A stretch of DNA of 64,000 nucleotides from Sulfitobacter pontiacus (GTDB lineage Bacteria; Pseudomonadota; Alphaproteobacteria; Rhodobacterales; Rhodobacteraceae), in the NCBI RefSeq assembly GCF_040790665.1, contig NZ_CP160849.1, positions 2,009,501 to 2,073,500 on the forward strand, in the 5' to 3' direction. Both the position numbers and the translations under genes were made by a program. Below are positions 52,230-60,009 of this stretch, in pieces. The notes beneath the pieces were generated by a model. That model was not told the origin of the DNA. It worked only from the letters and a program-made list of their open reading frames with translations, and made no database searches. Positions within the stretch are counted from its first letter, which is position 1. Each line of letters begins with the position of its first letter.

Positions 52230-52999
52230 TGACCCTGAACGCAACATTTCCCGATCTGCGCGACCGGTCGGTGTTCATCACCGGCGGCGGCGCGGGGATC
52301 GGTGCCTTTCTGACCGACGGCTTTCTGGCGCAGGGGGCCAAGGTCAGTTTTGTCCAGCGCAGCGACGCCACCGCGTTTTGCAACGAGATGGAAGAAAAAC
52401 ACGGCCAGCGCCCCTTTGCGCAGACCTGCGATATCTCGGATATTGCTGCACTTCGGTCCAGTCTGGCCGCGGCTGCCGATGAGCATGGCCCTGTCACGGT
52501 TCTGGTGAACAACGCCGCCAATGATGCCCGTCACACCGCCGAAGAGGTCACCGAAGACTTCTGGGACCAGTCGCAGGCGATCAACCTCAAGTCCTATTTC
52601 TTCGCTTGTCAGGCCGTGGTCGCAGGGATGCGCGCCGCGGGCGGCGGGGCCGTGGTGAACATGAGCTCGATCTCGTATATGATGGGAAATGCGGGCTATC
52701 CTGCCTATACGACCGCCAACGCCGGCATCAACGGGATGACCCGTTCGCTGGCGCGGGAATTCGGGCCGGACAAGATCCGCTTTAACGCGCTGGCACCGGG
52801 GTGGGTGTTGACGGAAAAGCAGATCGAACAATGGGTCACGCCCGAAGCGCTGGCGGCGCATATTGACCGGCAATGCCTTAAGGATACGTTGAAGCCGCAC
52901 GACATCGTGGATGCGGTGCTGTTTTTATCCTCTGCCTCCAGCCGCATGATGACGGGGCAATTGATGGCCGTCGATGGCGGCGTCGTGGTCACCGGATAG
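52229..52999 (+). CDS. SDR family oxidoreductase, probable D-galactose 1-dehydrogenase
   Basis: A 256-residue short-chain dehydrogenase, by context oxidising D-galactose to galactonolactone with NAD(P). The cofactor motif is TGGGAGIG (residues 18-25), and NNAA is at 94-97. Ser147 and Tyr160 hold the usual 13-residue spacing. The lysine of the YxxxK catalytic pair is replaced by asparagine: the sequence is Y160-T-T-A-N164 with codon AAC at 52718-52720. This may be a subfamily feature or may lower activity. PGWVLTEKQ and the C-terminal MAVDGGVVVTG are otherwise normal. Confidence 0.82.
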   Translation: MTLNATFPDLRDRSVFITGGGAGIGAFLTDGFLAQGAKVSFVQRSDATAFCNEMEEKHGQRPFAQTCDISDIAALRSSLAAAADEHGPVTVLVNNAANDARHTAEEVTEDFWDQSQAINLKSYFFACQAVVAGMRAAGGGAVVNMSSISYMMGNAGYPAYTTANAGINGMTRSLAREFGPDKIRFNALAPGWVLTEKQIEQWVTPEALAAHIDRQCLKDTLKPHDIVDAVLFLSSASSRMMTGQLMAVDGGVVVTG

Positions 53000-53010
53000 G
53001 AAGGGATACC

Positions 53011-53925
53011 GTGCAACACTACGCTGAATGGATCGCTGTCGATTGGGGCACGTCAAACCTGCGGGTCTGGATGATGGGGGCCGATGGCAAGCCTTTTGCC
53101 TCTGACAGGTCTGACAAGGGGATGGCGGGGCTGACGCAGGACGGGTTCGAACCTGCCTTGCTTTCGTTGATAGACCCCTACCTAAATCCGGACCATGTGA
53201 CCCCAGTGATCTGCGCGGGTATGGTGGGCGCCCGCGAAGGCTGGCGCGAGGCCGCCTATGTCGCCACGCCCTGCGCGCCTCCGGATGCGCGGGCGGCGGT
53301 TGCGGTACAAGCCCATGACCCGCGGATCGCAGTGCACATCCTGCCCGGCGTGAAACAGATGGCTGCCCCTGACGTGATGCGCGGCGAGGAAACCCAGATC
53401 GCAGGGGTGCTGCACAGTCAGCCGGCGTTTGACGGCATCCTCTGTCTGCCCGGCACCCACACCAAATGGGTCCACATCAGCGCGGGCGAGATCGTGAGCT
53501 TCCAGACGTGCATGACCGGCGAGATGTTCGCGCTGCTGGCCAGCCAGTCGGTCCTGCGCCATTCGGTGACCACGGCAGAGTGGGACGAGGACAGCTTTAT
53601 CGACGGCGTCACGCAGGCGATGGACAGCCCGCAAAGCTTCGCCTCCAGACTGTTCGGCCTCCGTGCAGGGGGGCTGTTGCAGGGCACACCCGCAGGGTCG
53701 GCGCGGGCGCGGCTGTCAGGGCTGCTTGTGGGGCTGGAGCTGGCCGGCACGCGCCCCTATTGGCTGGGCCGCCATGTCGCCATTCTGGGCGCAGACAGCG
53801 TCGCGGCGCATTACCGAAACGCTTTGGCCGCACAGGGGGTGCAGGCCGAAACACTGGATAACGCGGGTCTGACGCTGGCGGGCCTGACCTCTGCCTATCG
53901 TTCATTGAAAGGGGCCCTTGTATGA
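53011..53925 (+). CDS. dgoK: 2-keto-3-deoxygalactonokinase
   Basis: A 304-residue DgoK that phosphorylates 2-keto-3-deoxy-D-galactonate (KDGal) to KDPGal with ATP. The N-terminal phosphate motif is VDWGTSNLRVW, followed by CAGMVGAREGW, and LCLPGTHTKWVHI lies in the middle. The start is GTG, preceded by GGAAGGG. The stop overlaps dgoA in ATGA form. Confidence 0.93.
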   Translation: MQHYAEWIAVDWGTSNLRVWMMGADGKPFASDRSDKGMAGLTQDGFEPALLSLIDPYLNPDHVTPVICAGMVGAREGWREAAYVATPCAPPDARAAVAVQAHDPRIAVHILPGVKQMAAPDVMRGEETQIAGVLHSQPAFDGILCLPGTHTKWVHISAGEIVSFQTCMTGEMFALLASQSVLRHSVTTAEWDEDSFIDGVTQAMDSPQSFASRLFGLRAGGLLQGTPAGSARARLSGLLVGLELAGTRPYWLGRHVAILGADSVAAHYRNALAAQGVQAETLDNAGLTLAGLTSAYRSLKGALV

Positions 53926-54530
53926 GCCGCAATATCATCGCCATTCTGCGTGGCATCCAGCCGCATGAGGCCGCCGACATCTGCGCCGCCTTGATCGACG
54001 CAGGCATCACCCGCATCGAGGTGCCGCTGAATTCGCCAGAACCGCTGAAATCCATCGAAACGATGGCCCAAACCTATGGGGCCGACGCGTTGATCGGTGC
54101 GGGCACGGTGCTGGACGTTGAAAACGTCGCGGCTGTGGGGGCTGTGGGGGGGCGGATGATTGTCTCTCCGAATGCGGACCCTTCTGTTATCACGGCAAGC
54201 AAGGCGGCGGGCATGATGTCCTATCCCGGTGTGATGACGCCCACGGAATGTTTTGCCGCGCTTAAGGCCGGGGCCGATGGGCTCAAGCTGTTTCCGTCGT
54301 TCCTGCTGGGGGTCGAAGGGCTCAAGGCGATCAGGGCGGTGCTTCCGGCGCAGACCGAAACCTATGCGGTTGGCGGCGTCGGCCCGTCGAATTTCGCGGA
54401 ATGGCTTGCGGCAGGGGTGACGGGCTTTGGCCTTGGGTCCAGTCTGTATAAACCGGGGCAAAGCGCGGCTGATGTGGCGCAAAGCGCGCGCGCGGCGGTA
54501 AGGGCCTATGACAAGGCGGCCCTCTCTTGA
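53922..54530 (+). CDS. dgoA: 2-keto-3-deoxy-6-phosphogalactonate aldolase
   Basis: A 202-residue class I aldolase splitting KDPGal into pyruvate and glyceraldehyde-3-phosphate. ILRGIQPHEA, GITRIEVPLNSPEP (with the base glutamate) and GAGTVLDVENV are conserved. The Schiff-base lysine is in GLKLFPS near residue 125, and GGVGPSNF binds the phosphate. It overlaps dgoK at its start and the lactonase gene at its end (TTGA). Confidence 0.93.
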   Translation: MSRNIIAILRGIQPHEAADICAALIDAGITRIEVPLNSPEPLKSIETMAQTYGADALIGAGTVLDVENVAAVGAVGGRMIVSPNADPSVITASKAAGMMSYPGVMTPTECFAALKAGADGLKLFPSFLLGVEGLKAIRAVLPAQTETYAVGGVGPSNFAEWLAAGVTGFGLGSSLYKPGQSAADVAQSARAAVRAYDKAALS

Positions 54531-55372
54531 ACGCCACACTCTTTGATGCGCGGGCGTGCGCGTTGGGCGAGGGGCCGCTGTGGCACCCCGAACGCGGCCA
54601 GCTGTTCTGGTTCGACATCCTCGGCAAAACCCTGATGTCGCGGCAGGGCGACAAAACGCTGTCGTGGCAGTTTGACGAATGCGTCTCTGCCGCCGGGTGG
54701 ATCGATAGGGATACCCTGCTTGTCGCGTCCGAAACCGCGTTGTGGCGGTTCGACCTAAACGGAGAGGAGCGTTCCCTCGTCGTGCCACTCGAGGCGGATC
54801 AGCCGCTGACCCGATCCAACGACGGGCGCGCCGACCCGTGGGGCGGGTTCTGGATCGGGACAATGGGCTTCAACGCAGAGCGGGGGGCGGGGGCGATCTA
54901 CCGCTACTACAAGGGCGCGCTGCGACTGCTTTTCGCGGAGATTACCATTTCGAACGCGATCTGCTTTTCGCCCGATCGACGATTTGCCTATTACACCGAC
55001 ACGCCCACGCGCCAGATCATGCGCGTGCCCCTTGATGCGACAGAGGGCTGGCCCTCGGCCCCGCCAGAGGTGTTCGTCGATCTCAAGAAAGACAAGCGTA
55101 ACCCCGACGGCGCGGTTGTCGACAGCGACGGCTGCCTGTGGAACGCGCAATGGGGGGCCGCGCAGGTCGCCCGCTACAGCCCCGATGGCACCTTGTTGCA
55201 GACCGTTGATATTCCCGCAGCGCAGGCCACCTGTCCGGCCTTTGGCGGTGCGGATCTGCGGACGCTCTTTGTCACCTCAGCCGCGCAGGGCCGCGACGGG
55301 GCGGAGGATGGCCAGACCTTCCAGCTTGCCTCGGACGTGCGAGGCCAGCGGGAACACCGGATAATTTTGTGA
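54527..55372 (+). CDS. SMP-30/gluconolactonase family sugar lactonase, probable galactonolactonase
   Basis: A 281-residue six-bladed beta-propeller lactonase. Metal-ligand glutamate in LGEGPLWHP (near residue 14). TRSNDGRADPWGGFWIGTMG and NGAVVDSDG-like blades (here NPDGAVVDSDG) carry the other ligands. It opens the galactonolactone produced by the dehydrogenase. The only suitable start is TTG at 54527, which overlaps the dgoA stop; no ribosome site is obvious, so translation probably depends on coupling. Confidence 0.88.
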   Translation: MNATLFDARACALGEGPLWHPERGQLFWFDILGKTLMSRQGDKTLSWQFDECVSAAGWIDRDTLLVASETALWRFDLNGEERSLVVPLEADQPLTRSNDGRADPWGGFWIGTMGFNAERGAGAIYRYYKGALRLLFAEITISNAICFSPDRRFAYYTDTPTRQIMRVPLDATEGWPSAPPEVFVDLKKDKRNPDGAVVDSDGCLWNAQWGAAQVARYSPDGTLLQTVDIPAAQATCPAFGGADLRTLFVTSAAQGRDGAEDGQTFQLASDVRGQREHRIIL

Positions 55373-55378
55373 GGCGTG

Positions 55379-57280
55379 ATGAAACGAACCCTAGGGACTT
55401 GCTATTACCCTGAACAATGGCCCGAAGAGATGTGGGAAGCCGACGCCCGCCGCATGGTCGAAGCGGGCCTGACATGGGTGCGCATCGGCGAGTTTTCATG
55501 GAGCAAGCTAGAACCGCAACCCGGCCAGTATGACTGGGCGTGGCTGGACCGCGCGATCGAGGTTTTGGGGGCTGCCGGTTTGCGGGTTGTGCTGGGCACC
55601 CCCACCGCCACCCCGCCCCGCTGGATGCTGAAACGCCACCCCGACATGCTTGCCGTGGATATTGAAGGGCGTCCGCGCAAATTCGGGTCGCGCAGGCACT
55701 ACTGTTTCAGCCACGAAGGCTATCAGCAGGAATGCGTCACGATTGCCACGTTGATGGCCAAACGCTATGGCGCGAACCCCCATGTGGCGGCGTGGCAGAT
55801 CGACAATGAATACGGCTGCCACGACACGGTGATCTCTTATGGTGATGCGGCAGCCCATGCTTTTCGGGGCTGGCTGGCACAACGCTATGGTACCCCAGCC
55901 GCGCTGAATGCCGCGTGGGGGAATACGTTCTGGTCGATGGACTACGACAGTTTCGACGACATCGACCCGCCCAATCTGACCGTGACCGAAGCCAACCCTG
56001 CGCATCGTCTGGCGTTCCGGCGGTTCAGCTCGGATCAGGTGGTGGCATTCAACCGGCTTCAGCTTGACGTGATCCGCGCGCACAGCGCCGCCCCCGTGAG
56101 CCATAATTACATGGGCCGGATCACTGACTTTGACCATTTTGCGGTGGGGGAAAATCTTGATATCGCCACATGGGATAGCTACCCGCTGGGTTTCCTCGAG
56201 GATCGGGTCGGCGCGGATGCGGCGCAACAGCACCGCTATGCGCGGCAGGGCGACCCCGACTTTCAGGCGTTCCACCACGATCTTTACCGCGCCGTGGGCA
56301 AGGGGCGCTGGTGGGTGATGGAACAGCAGCCGGGGCCGGTCAACTGGGCCCCGCACAACCCCGTGCCACTGGCCGGTATGGTGCGTCTGTGGACATGGGA
56401 GGCCTTCGCCCACGGGGCCGAAGCGGTGTGCTATTTCCGCTGGCGACAGGCCCCTTTCGCCCAAGAGCAACTGCACGCTGGCTTGCTGCGCCCCGACAGT
56501 GCCGACGCCTTCGCGATGGCGGAGGTCCGGCAGGTCGGCGCAGAGATGGCCAAGGCTCCGGATGTGCAGCCCGCGCAGGCACCGGTCGCGCTGCTGTTCG
56601 ACTATGACGCGGATTTCGCATGGGCGACCCAGCCCCATGGTGCGGATCTAAGCTATTTCGGGTTGGTCTTTCACACCTACAAGGCGCTGCGGCGTCAGGG
56701 GCTGTCGGTCGATATCCTGCCCGCCACCTGCCGCGATTTTGACGGCTACGGGCTGGTGATGGCACCGGGGATGATGCACATGCCGGACGCTCTGAAGCAG
56801 GCGCTGGCGCGCAGCGCGGCGACGGTCGTCTATGGCCCCCGCAGCGGCGCGCGCACGTCCGAGATGGCAATCCCCGTGCCGCTGCCCCCCGCAATCGACG
56901 GGTTGGACGTGACGGTCACGCAGGTCGAAAGCCTGCGGCATGACATCTTCGTGCCGCTGGAGGGCGGTGGGAAAGTGATCCGCTACCGTGATGTGCTGGA
57001 CGGCACGGCAGAGGTGATCTTGCAGACCACTGACGCAGAGCCGGTTGCCATGCGCGACGGGCAGCAGATCTATCTGGGGGGCTGGCTGGATGAGGACACG
57101 CTCGACCAATTCATCAGCGGTCTGTGCGGCGAGGCAGGGATTGACCTGCTGCCGATGCCCGAAGGGGTACGTACCCGCACGACGGGGGGCGAACGGTTCT
57201 GGTTCAATTATTCAGATACAAAAGTGGCCTGCCACGGTGTCGAACTGCCTGCCGCAGGTGTTCTGCGTGTGCCGGTCTGA
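55379..57280 (+). CDS. Beta-galactosidase, GH42
   Basis: A 633-residue GH42 enzyme that releases beta-linked galactose. TCYYPEQWPEEMWEADARRM and WVRIGEFSWSKLEP open the barrel. The acid/base glutamate is in QIDNEYG (near residue 144), and the nucleophile glutamate is in WVMEQQPGPVNWAPHN (near 315). The trimerisation domain follows. There is no signal peptide, so it acts on imported galactosides. The ATG at 55379 is preceded by AGG; a GTG one codon earlier is possible. It is the last gene of the operon, followed by a strong bidirectional hairpin. Confidence 0.93.
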   Translation: MKRTLGTCYYPEQWPEEMWEADARRMVEAGLTWVRIGEFSWSKLEPQPGQYDWAWLDRAIEVLGAAGLRVVLGTPTATPPRWMLKRHPDMLAVDIEGRPRKFGSRRHYCFSHEGYQQECVTIATLMAKRYGANPHVAAWQIDNEYGCHDTVISYGDAAAHAFRGWLAQRYGTPAALNAAWGNTFWSMDYDSFDDIDPPNLTVTEANPAHRLAFRRFSSDQVVAFNRLQLDVIRAHSAAPVSHNYMGRITDFDHFAVGENLDIATWDSYPLGFLEDRVGADAAQQHRYARQGDPDFQAFHHDLYRAVGKGRWWVMEQQPGPVNWAPHNPVPLAGMVRLWTWEAFAHGAEAVCYFRWRQAPFAQEQLHAGLLRPDSADAFAMAEVRQVGAEMAKAPDVQPAQAPVALLFDYDADFAWATQPHGADLSYFGLVFHTYKALRRQGLSVDILPATCRDFDGYGLVMAPGMMHMPDALKQALARSAATVVYGPRSGARTSEMAIPVPLPPAIDGLDVTVTQVESLRHDIFVPLEGGGKVIRYRDVLDGTAEVILQTTDAEPVAMRDGQQIYLGGWLDEDTLDQFISGLCGEAGIDLLPMPEGVRTRTTGGERFWFNYSDTKVACHGVELPAAGVLRVPV

Positions 57281-57304
57281 CCACGGGGGGCGCACCCCAA
57301 GATA

Positions 57305-57336
57305 CCGGATACCGCCCTATCATTGGCGGTATCCGG
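57305..57336. terminator. Bidirectional terminator between the galactoside operon and metQ
   Basis: Perfect 12-bp inverted repeat CCGGATACCGCC / GGCGGTATCCGG with an 8-base loop, between convergent genes. The plus-strand tail is CGCGTCATTTT. Confidence 0.75.
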
Positions 57337-57345
57337 CGCGTCATT

Positions 57346-58122
57346 TTACCACGATGTAATGACTGTCCCGTGGTAGCTTTCGTCGATGAAAGCTTTGATT
57401 TCGTCCGAGTGATACGCCTCTAGCAGGGTCTTGACCCAAGGCGCGTCTTCCTTGCCCTCTTGCACAACAATCACGTTCACATAGGGGTTGTCGGCGCTTT
57501 CCATCGCGATGGAATCTTCCTTGGGGCTAAGACCCGAGGCGATGGCGTAGTTGGTGTTGATCAGCGCCGCATCCAGATCGGCCAGCGAACGGGGCAGCTG
57601 CGCTGCGTCGAGTTCTTTGAACGACAGGTCTTTGGGGTTCTCGGTGATGTCCAGAACGGTGGGCACCAGACCCGCAGCGGGGTCGACCTTGATCATGCCA
57701 AGCTGTTGCAGCACCAGCAACGCGCGCCCGCCATTGGTGGGGTCGTTCGGGATGCCAAAGGTCGCGCCTTCTTCAAGCGCGGCAATATCGGTGATTTTGT
57801 CCGAATAGATGCCCATCGGCGTGGTGATCGTGTTGCCCACAACAGCCAGCGCAAAGCCGCGGTCTTTCATCTGTGCTTCAAGGTAAGGCACGTGCTGGAA
57901 GGAGTTCGCCTCGATGTCGCCATCGGCCAGCGCCTGGTTCGGCACCACATAGTCAGAGAATTCGACAACGTCGATCTCAAGGCCCATGGGTTCGGCCACA
58001 CGGGCGACCTCTTCCATGATCTCGGCGTGCTCGCCGGGGGAAACACCGACTTTGATCTGCTCGGCCATCAGCGATGTCGCCATAAGCGCGAGGGTAGAGG
58101 TCAGGGTCGCAATGCGTAGCAT
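57346..58122 (-). CDS. metQ: Methionine ABC transporter substrate-binding protein
   Basis: A 258-residue NlpA/MetQ-family protein. IKVGVSPGEHAEIMEEV, NSFQHVPYLEAQ and GIPNDPTNGGRALLVLQ are family signatures. The N-terminal signal peptide (MLRIATLTSTLALMATSLMA) has no lipobox cysteine, so the mature protein should be soluble in the periplasm, not a lipoprotein as in E. coli. It is the last gene of metN-metI-metQ, 49 bases after metI, and its stop faces the galactoside operon across a shared terminator. Confidence 0.92.
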   Translation of the reverse strand: MLRIATLTSTLALMATSLMAEQIKVGVSPGEHAEIMEEVARVAEPMGLEIDVVEFSDYVVPNQALADGDIEANSFQHVPYLEAQMKDRGFALAVVGNTITTPMGIYSDKITDIAALEEGATFGIPNDPTNGGRALLVLQQLGMIKVDPAAGLVPTVLDITENPKDLSFKELDAAQLPRSLADLDAALINTNYAIASGLSPKEDSIAMESADNPYVNVIVVQEGKEDAPWVKTLLEAYHSDEIKAFIDESYHGTVITSW

Positions 58123-58171
58123 GTATATGCTCCTTTAACTGGGAAACGAAATTGGGAGGAGGAGACGGGCG

Positions 58172-58846
58172 CTATTGCCCGCCGCTTTTGGTGGCGCGTT
58201 TGTCGACAGCGGCTGCGATGCGTTCGCCGATCGATTGCACAAGCTGCACCAAGACGATGAGGATGATCACGACAACAGCCATAACGTCGGGCATAAACCG
58301 TTGATACCCATAGCGAATGCCCAGATCGCCAAGGCCTTCGCCGCCCACGGCACCGACCATGGCGGAATAGCCGATCAGGCTAACAATGGCGAGTGTAAGG
58401 CCAAGCGTGATACCGGGCAGCGCTTCGGGCAGCAGCACCTTGCGGATGATCTGCAACGGGGTCGCGCCCATGGCGCGCGCCGCCTCGATCAGGCCGGAGT
58501 CAACCTCGCGGATCGCGTTTTCCACCAGGCGCGCGATGAAGGGCACCGTGGCAATCGTCAATGGCACAATCGCGGCTGTCGTGCCGATCGACGTGCCCGC
58601 AACCATCCGCGTGAAGGGGATGATCGCGACCACCAGAATGATGAACGGCACCGACCGCGTGGCATTGACCACCAGCCCGAGCACCTTGTTGACCCACGGG
58701 GCCGACAGCAGTTCGCCGCGTTGCGAGGTCGCCAGAAACAACCCCAAGGGCAGGCCAAGCAGCGTCCCCAGCAGCGCCGAGATGGCGACCATATAAAGCG
58801 TCTGGCCCGTGGCCTCGATCAGTAGGTTGATAAGGTTAGCCGACAT
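58172..58846 (-). CDS. metI: Methionine ABC transporter permease
   Basis: A 224-residue MetI with five membrane helices. The ATPase-contact loop IEAARAMGATPLQIIRKVLLPEALPG is conserved, and RSVPFIILVVAIIPFTR is typical of the family. The ATG at 58846 is preceded by GGAGG at 9 bases; a TTG at 58852 is an alternative. The gene overlaps the metN end by 11 bases, so both are coupled. Confidence 0.93.
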   Translation of the reverse strand: MSANLINLLIEATGQTLYMVAISALLGTLLGLPLGLFLATSQRGELLSAPWVNKVLGLVVNATRSVPFIILVVAIIPFTRMVAGTSIGTTAAIVPLTIATVPFIARLVENAIREVDSGLIEAARAMGATPLQIIRKVLLPEALPGITLGLTLAIVSLIGYSAMVGAVGGEGLGDLGIRYGYQRFMPDVMAVVVIILIVLVQLVQSIGERIAAAVDKRATKSGGQ

Positions 58847-59891
58847 AGCCAAGCACCTCCGTCATAAGCCCGTGGCTTTCCAAAAATGAACGCGCCTCTG
58901 CGGCTTTGGCCACAGGCAGCGATACCAGCAGATTGCCGAAGGGGCGGGTGCCGATTTCCTCGACCGCGCCGGCAAGGATATTGACCGGAATGCCCATGTC
59001 CTGCGTTAGCCGCGCCAGCATCGGGTCGGTGGCGTGCTGGCCTGCAAAAGTCACGCGGATCACCTCTTCGCCGCCCTGCGCGGGGGCGTTTGGGACCAGA
59101 CGATCCTTGACGAAAGCGGGCAGGGTGACGCCGGTCACCCCCGACAGGAAAGACCGTGTGGTCGCATGCTGAGGCGCGGTGAATATATCGTAGGTCTCGC
59201 CATGTTCGACGATGCGGCCCCCGTCGATCACGGCGACGTGGCTGGCGATGTCACGGACCACGGCCATCTCGTGGGTGATCAGTAGGATGGTCAGCCCCAG
59301 TTCGCGGTTGATGTCCTTGAGCAGCGACAGCACCGTTTGCGTCGTTTCAGGGTCCAGCGCGGATGTCGCCTCGTCCGACAGCAGCACTTTGGGGCCGGTG
59401 GCGAGGGCGCGGGCGATCCCGACGCGTTGCTTTTGCCCGCCCGACAGCTCTGCCGGATAGCGTGTGGCGTGCGCGCTAAGTCCGACGCGTTCGATCAGGT
59501 CGGCCACGCGGGGTTTGATTTGCGAGGACGGCACACCGGCGATTTCCAGCGGCAAGGCGATGTTGCCCGCCACGCTGCGCGAGGCCAGCAGGTTAAAGTG
59601 CTGAAAGATCATCCCCACATCGCGACGGATCGCACGCAGCTTGGACCCTTTTGCAGCCCCCACATTCTGCCCGCCCACCAGAACCGAGCCCGTCGTGGGC
59701 TGTTCGATCCCGTTGACCATGCGCAGCAGCGTCGATTTGCCAGCCCCCGACCGTCCGATGATGCCGGTAATTGATCCCGGCTCCATCGCCAGAGAAACGC
59801 CTTCAAGCGCCGTGACAGTCGTGCCGCCGGATTTGGAATAGGCTTTGCCCACGTTCTCGAACGTGATCGAAGCGCCGTTGGGTTCTGTCAT
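58836..59891 (-). CDS. metN: Methionine ABC transporter ATP-binding protein
   Basis: A 351-residue ATPase. Walker A GRSGAGKST, Q-loop MIFQHFNLL, signature LSGGQKQRV and Walker B VLLSDEATSALD are present. The C-terminal NIL regulatory domain (about 270-350), which binds methionine for transinhibition, is present. It is the first gene of the operon. The 112-base leader region shows no recognisable SAM riboswitch. Confidence 0.94.
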   Translation of the reverse strand: MTEPNGASITFENVGKAYSKSGGTTVTALEGVSLAMEPGSITGIIGRSGAGKSTLLRMVNGIEQPTTGSVLVGGQNVGAAKGSKLRAIRRDVGMIFQHFNLLASRSVAGNIALPLEIAGVPSSQIKPRVADLIERVGLSAHATRYPAELSGGQKQRVGIARALATGPKVLLSDEATSALDPETTQTVLSLLKDINRELGLTILLITHEMAVVRDIASHVAVIDGGRIVEHGETYDIFTAPQHATTRSFLSGVTGVTLPAFVKDRLVPNAPAQGGEEVIRVTFAGQHATDPMLARLTQDMGIPVNILAGAVEEIGTRPFGNLLVSLPVAKAAEARSFLESHGLMTEVLGYVG

Positions 59892-59926
59892 GATCGGTCC
59901 AGCCTGCGGTCGGTTGCGGTGGCGCC

Positions 59927-59955
59927 CGTAGACAGAAAGGCAGGGGGTATTGCAA
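59927..59955 (-). promoter_or_regulatory. Candidate metN promoter
   Basis: Reading leftward: TTGCAA, 17-base spacer, TCTACG, with the metN start about 36 bases downstream of the -10 box. The -10 box is weak. Confidence 0.4.
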
Positions 59956-60009
59956 GCGCAGTTTTCGCATACCCGCCCTGACTTTACCGATGTGCTGAAC
60001 GCTAGGTTT

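Noticed and set aside
59892..60009. Possible SAM riboswitch before metN
   Set aside because: No SAM-I, SAM-II or SAM/SAH core pairing could be found by eye, and the predicted leader is only about 30 bases.
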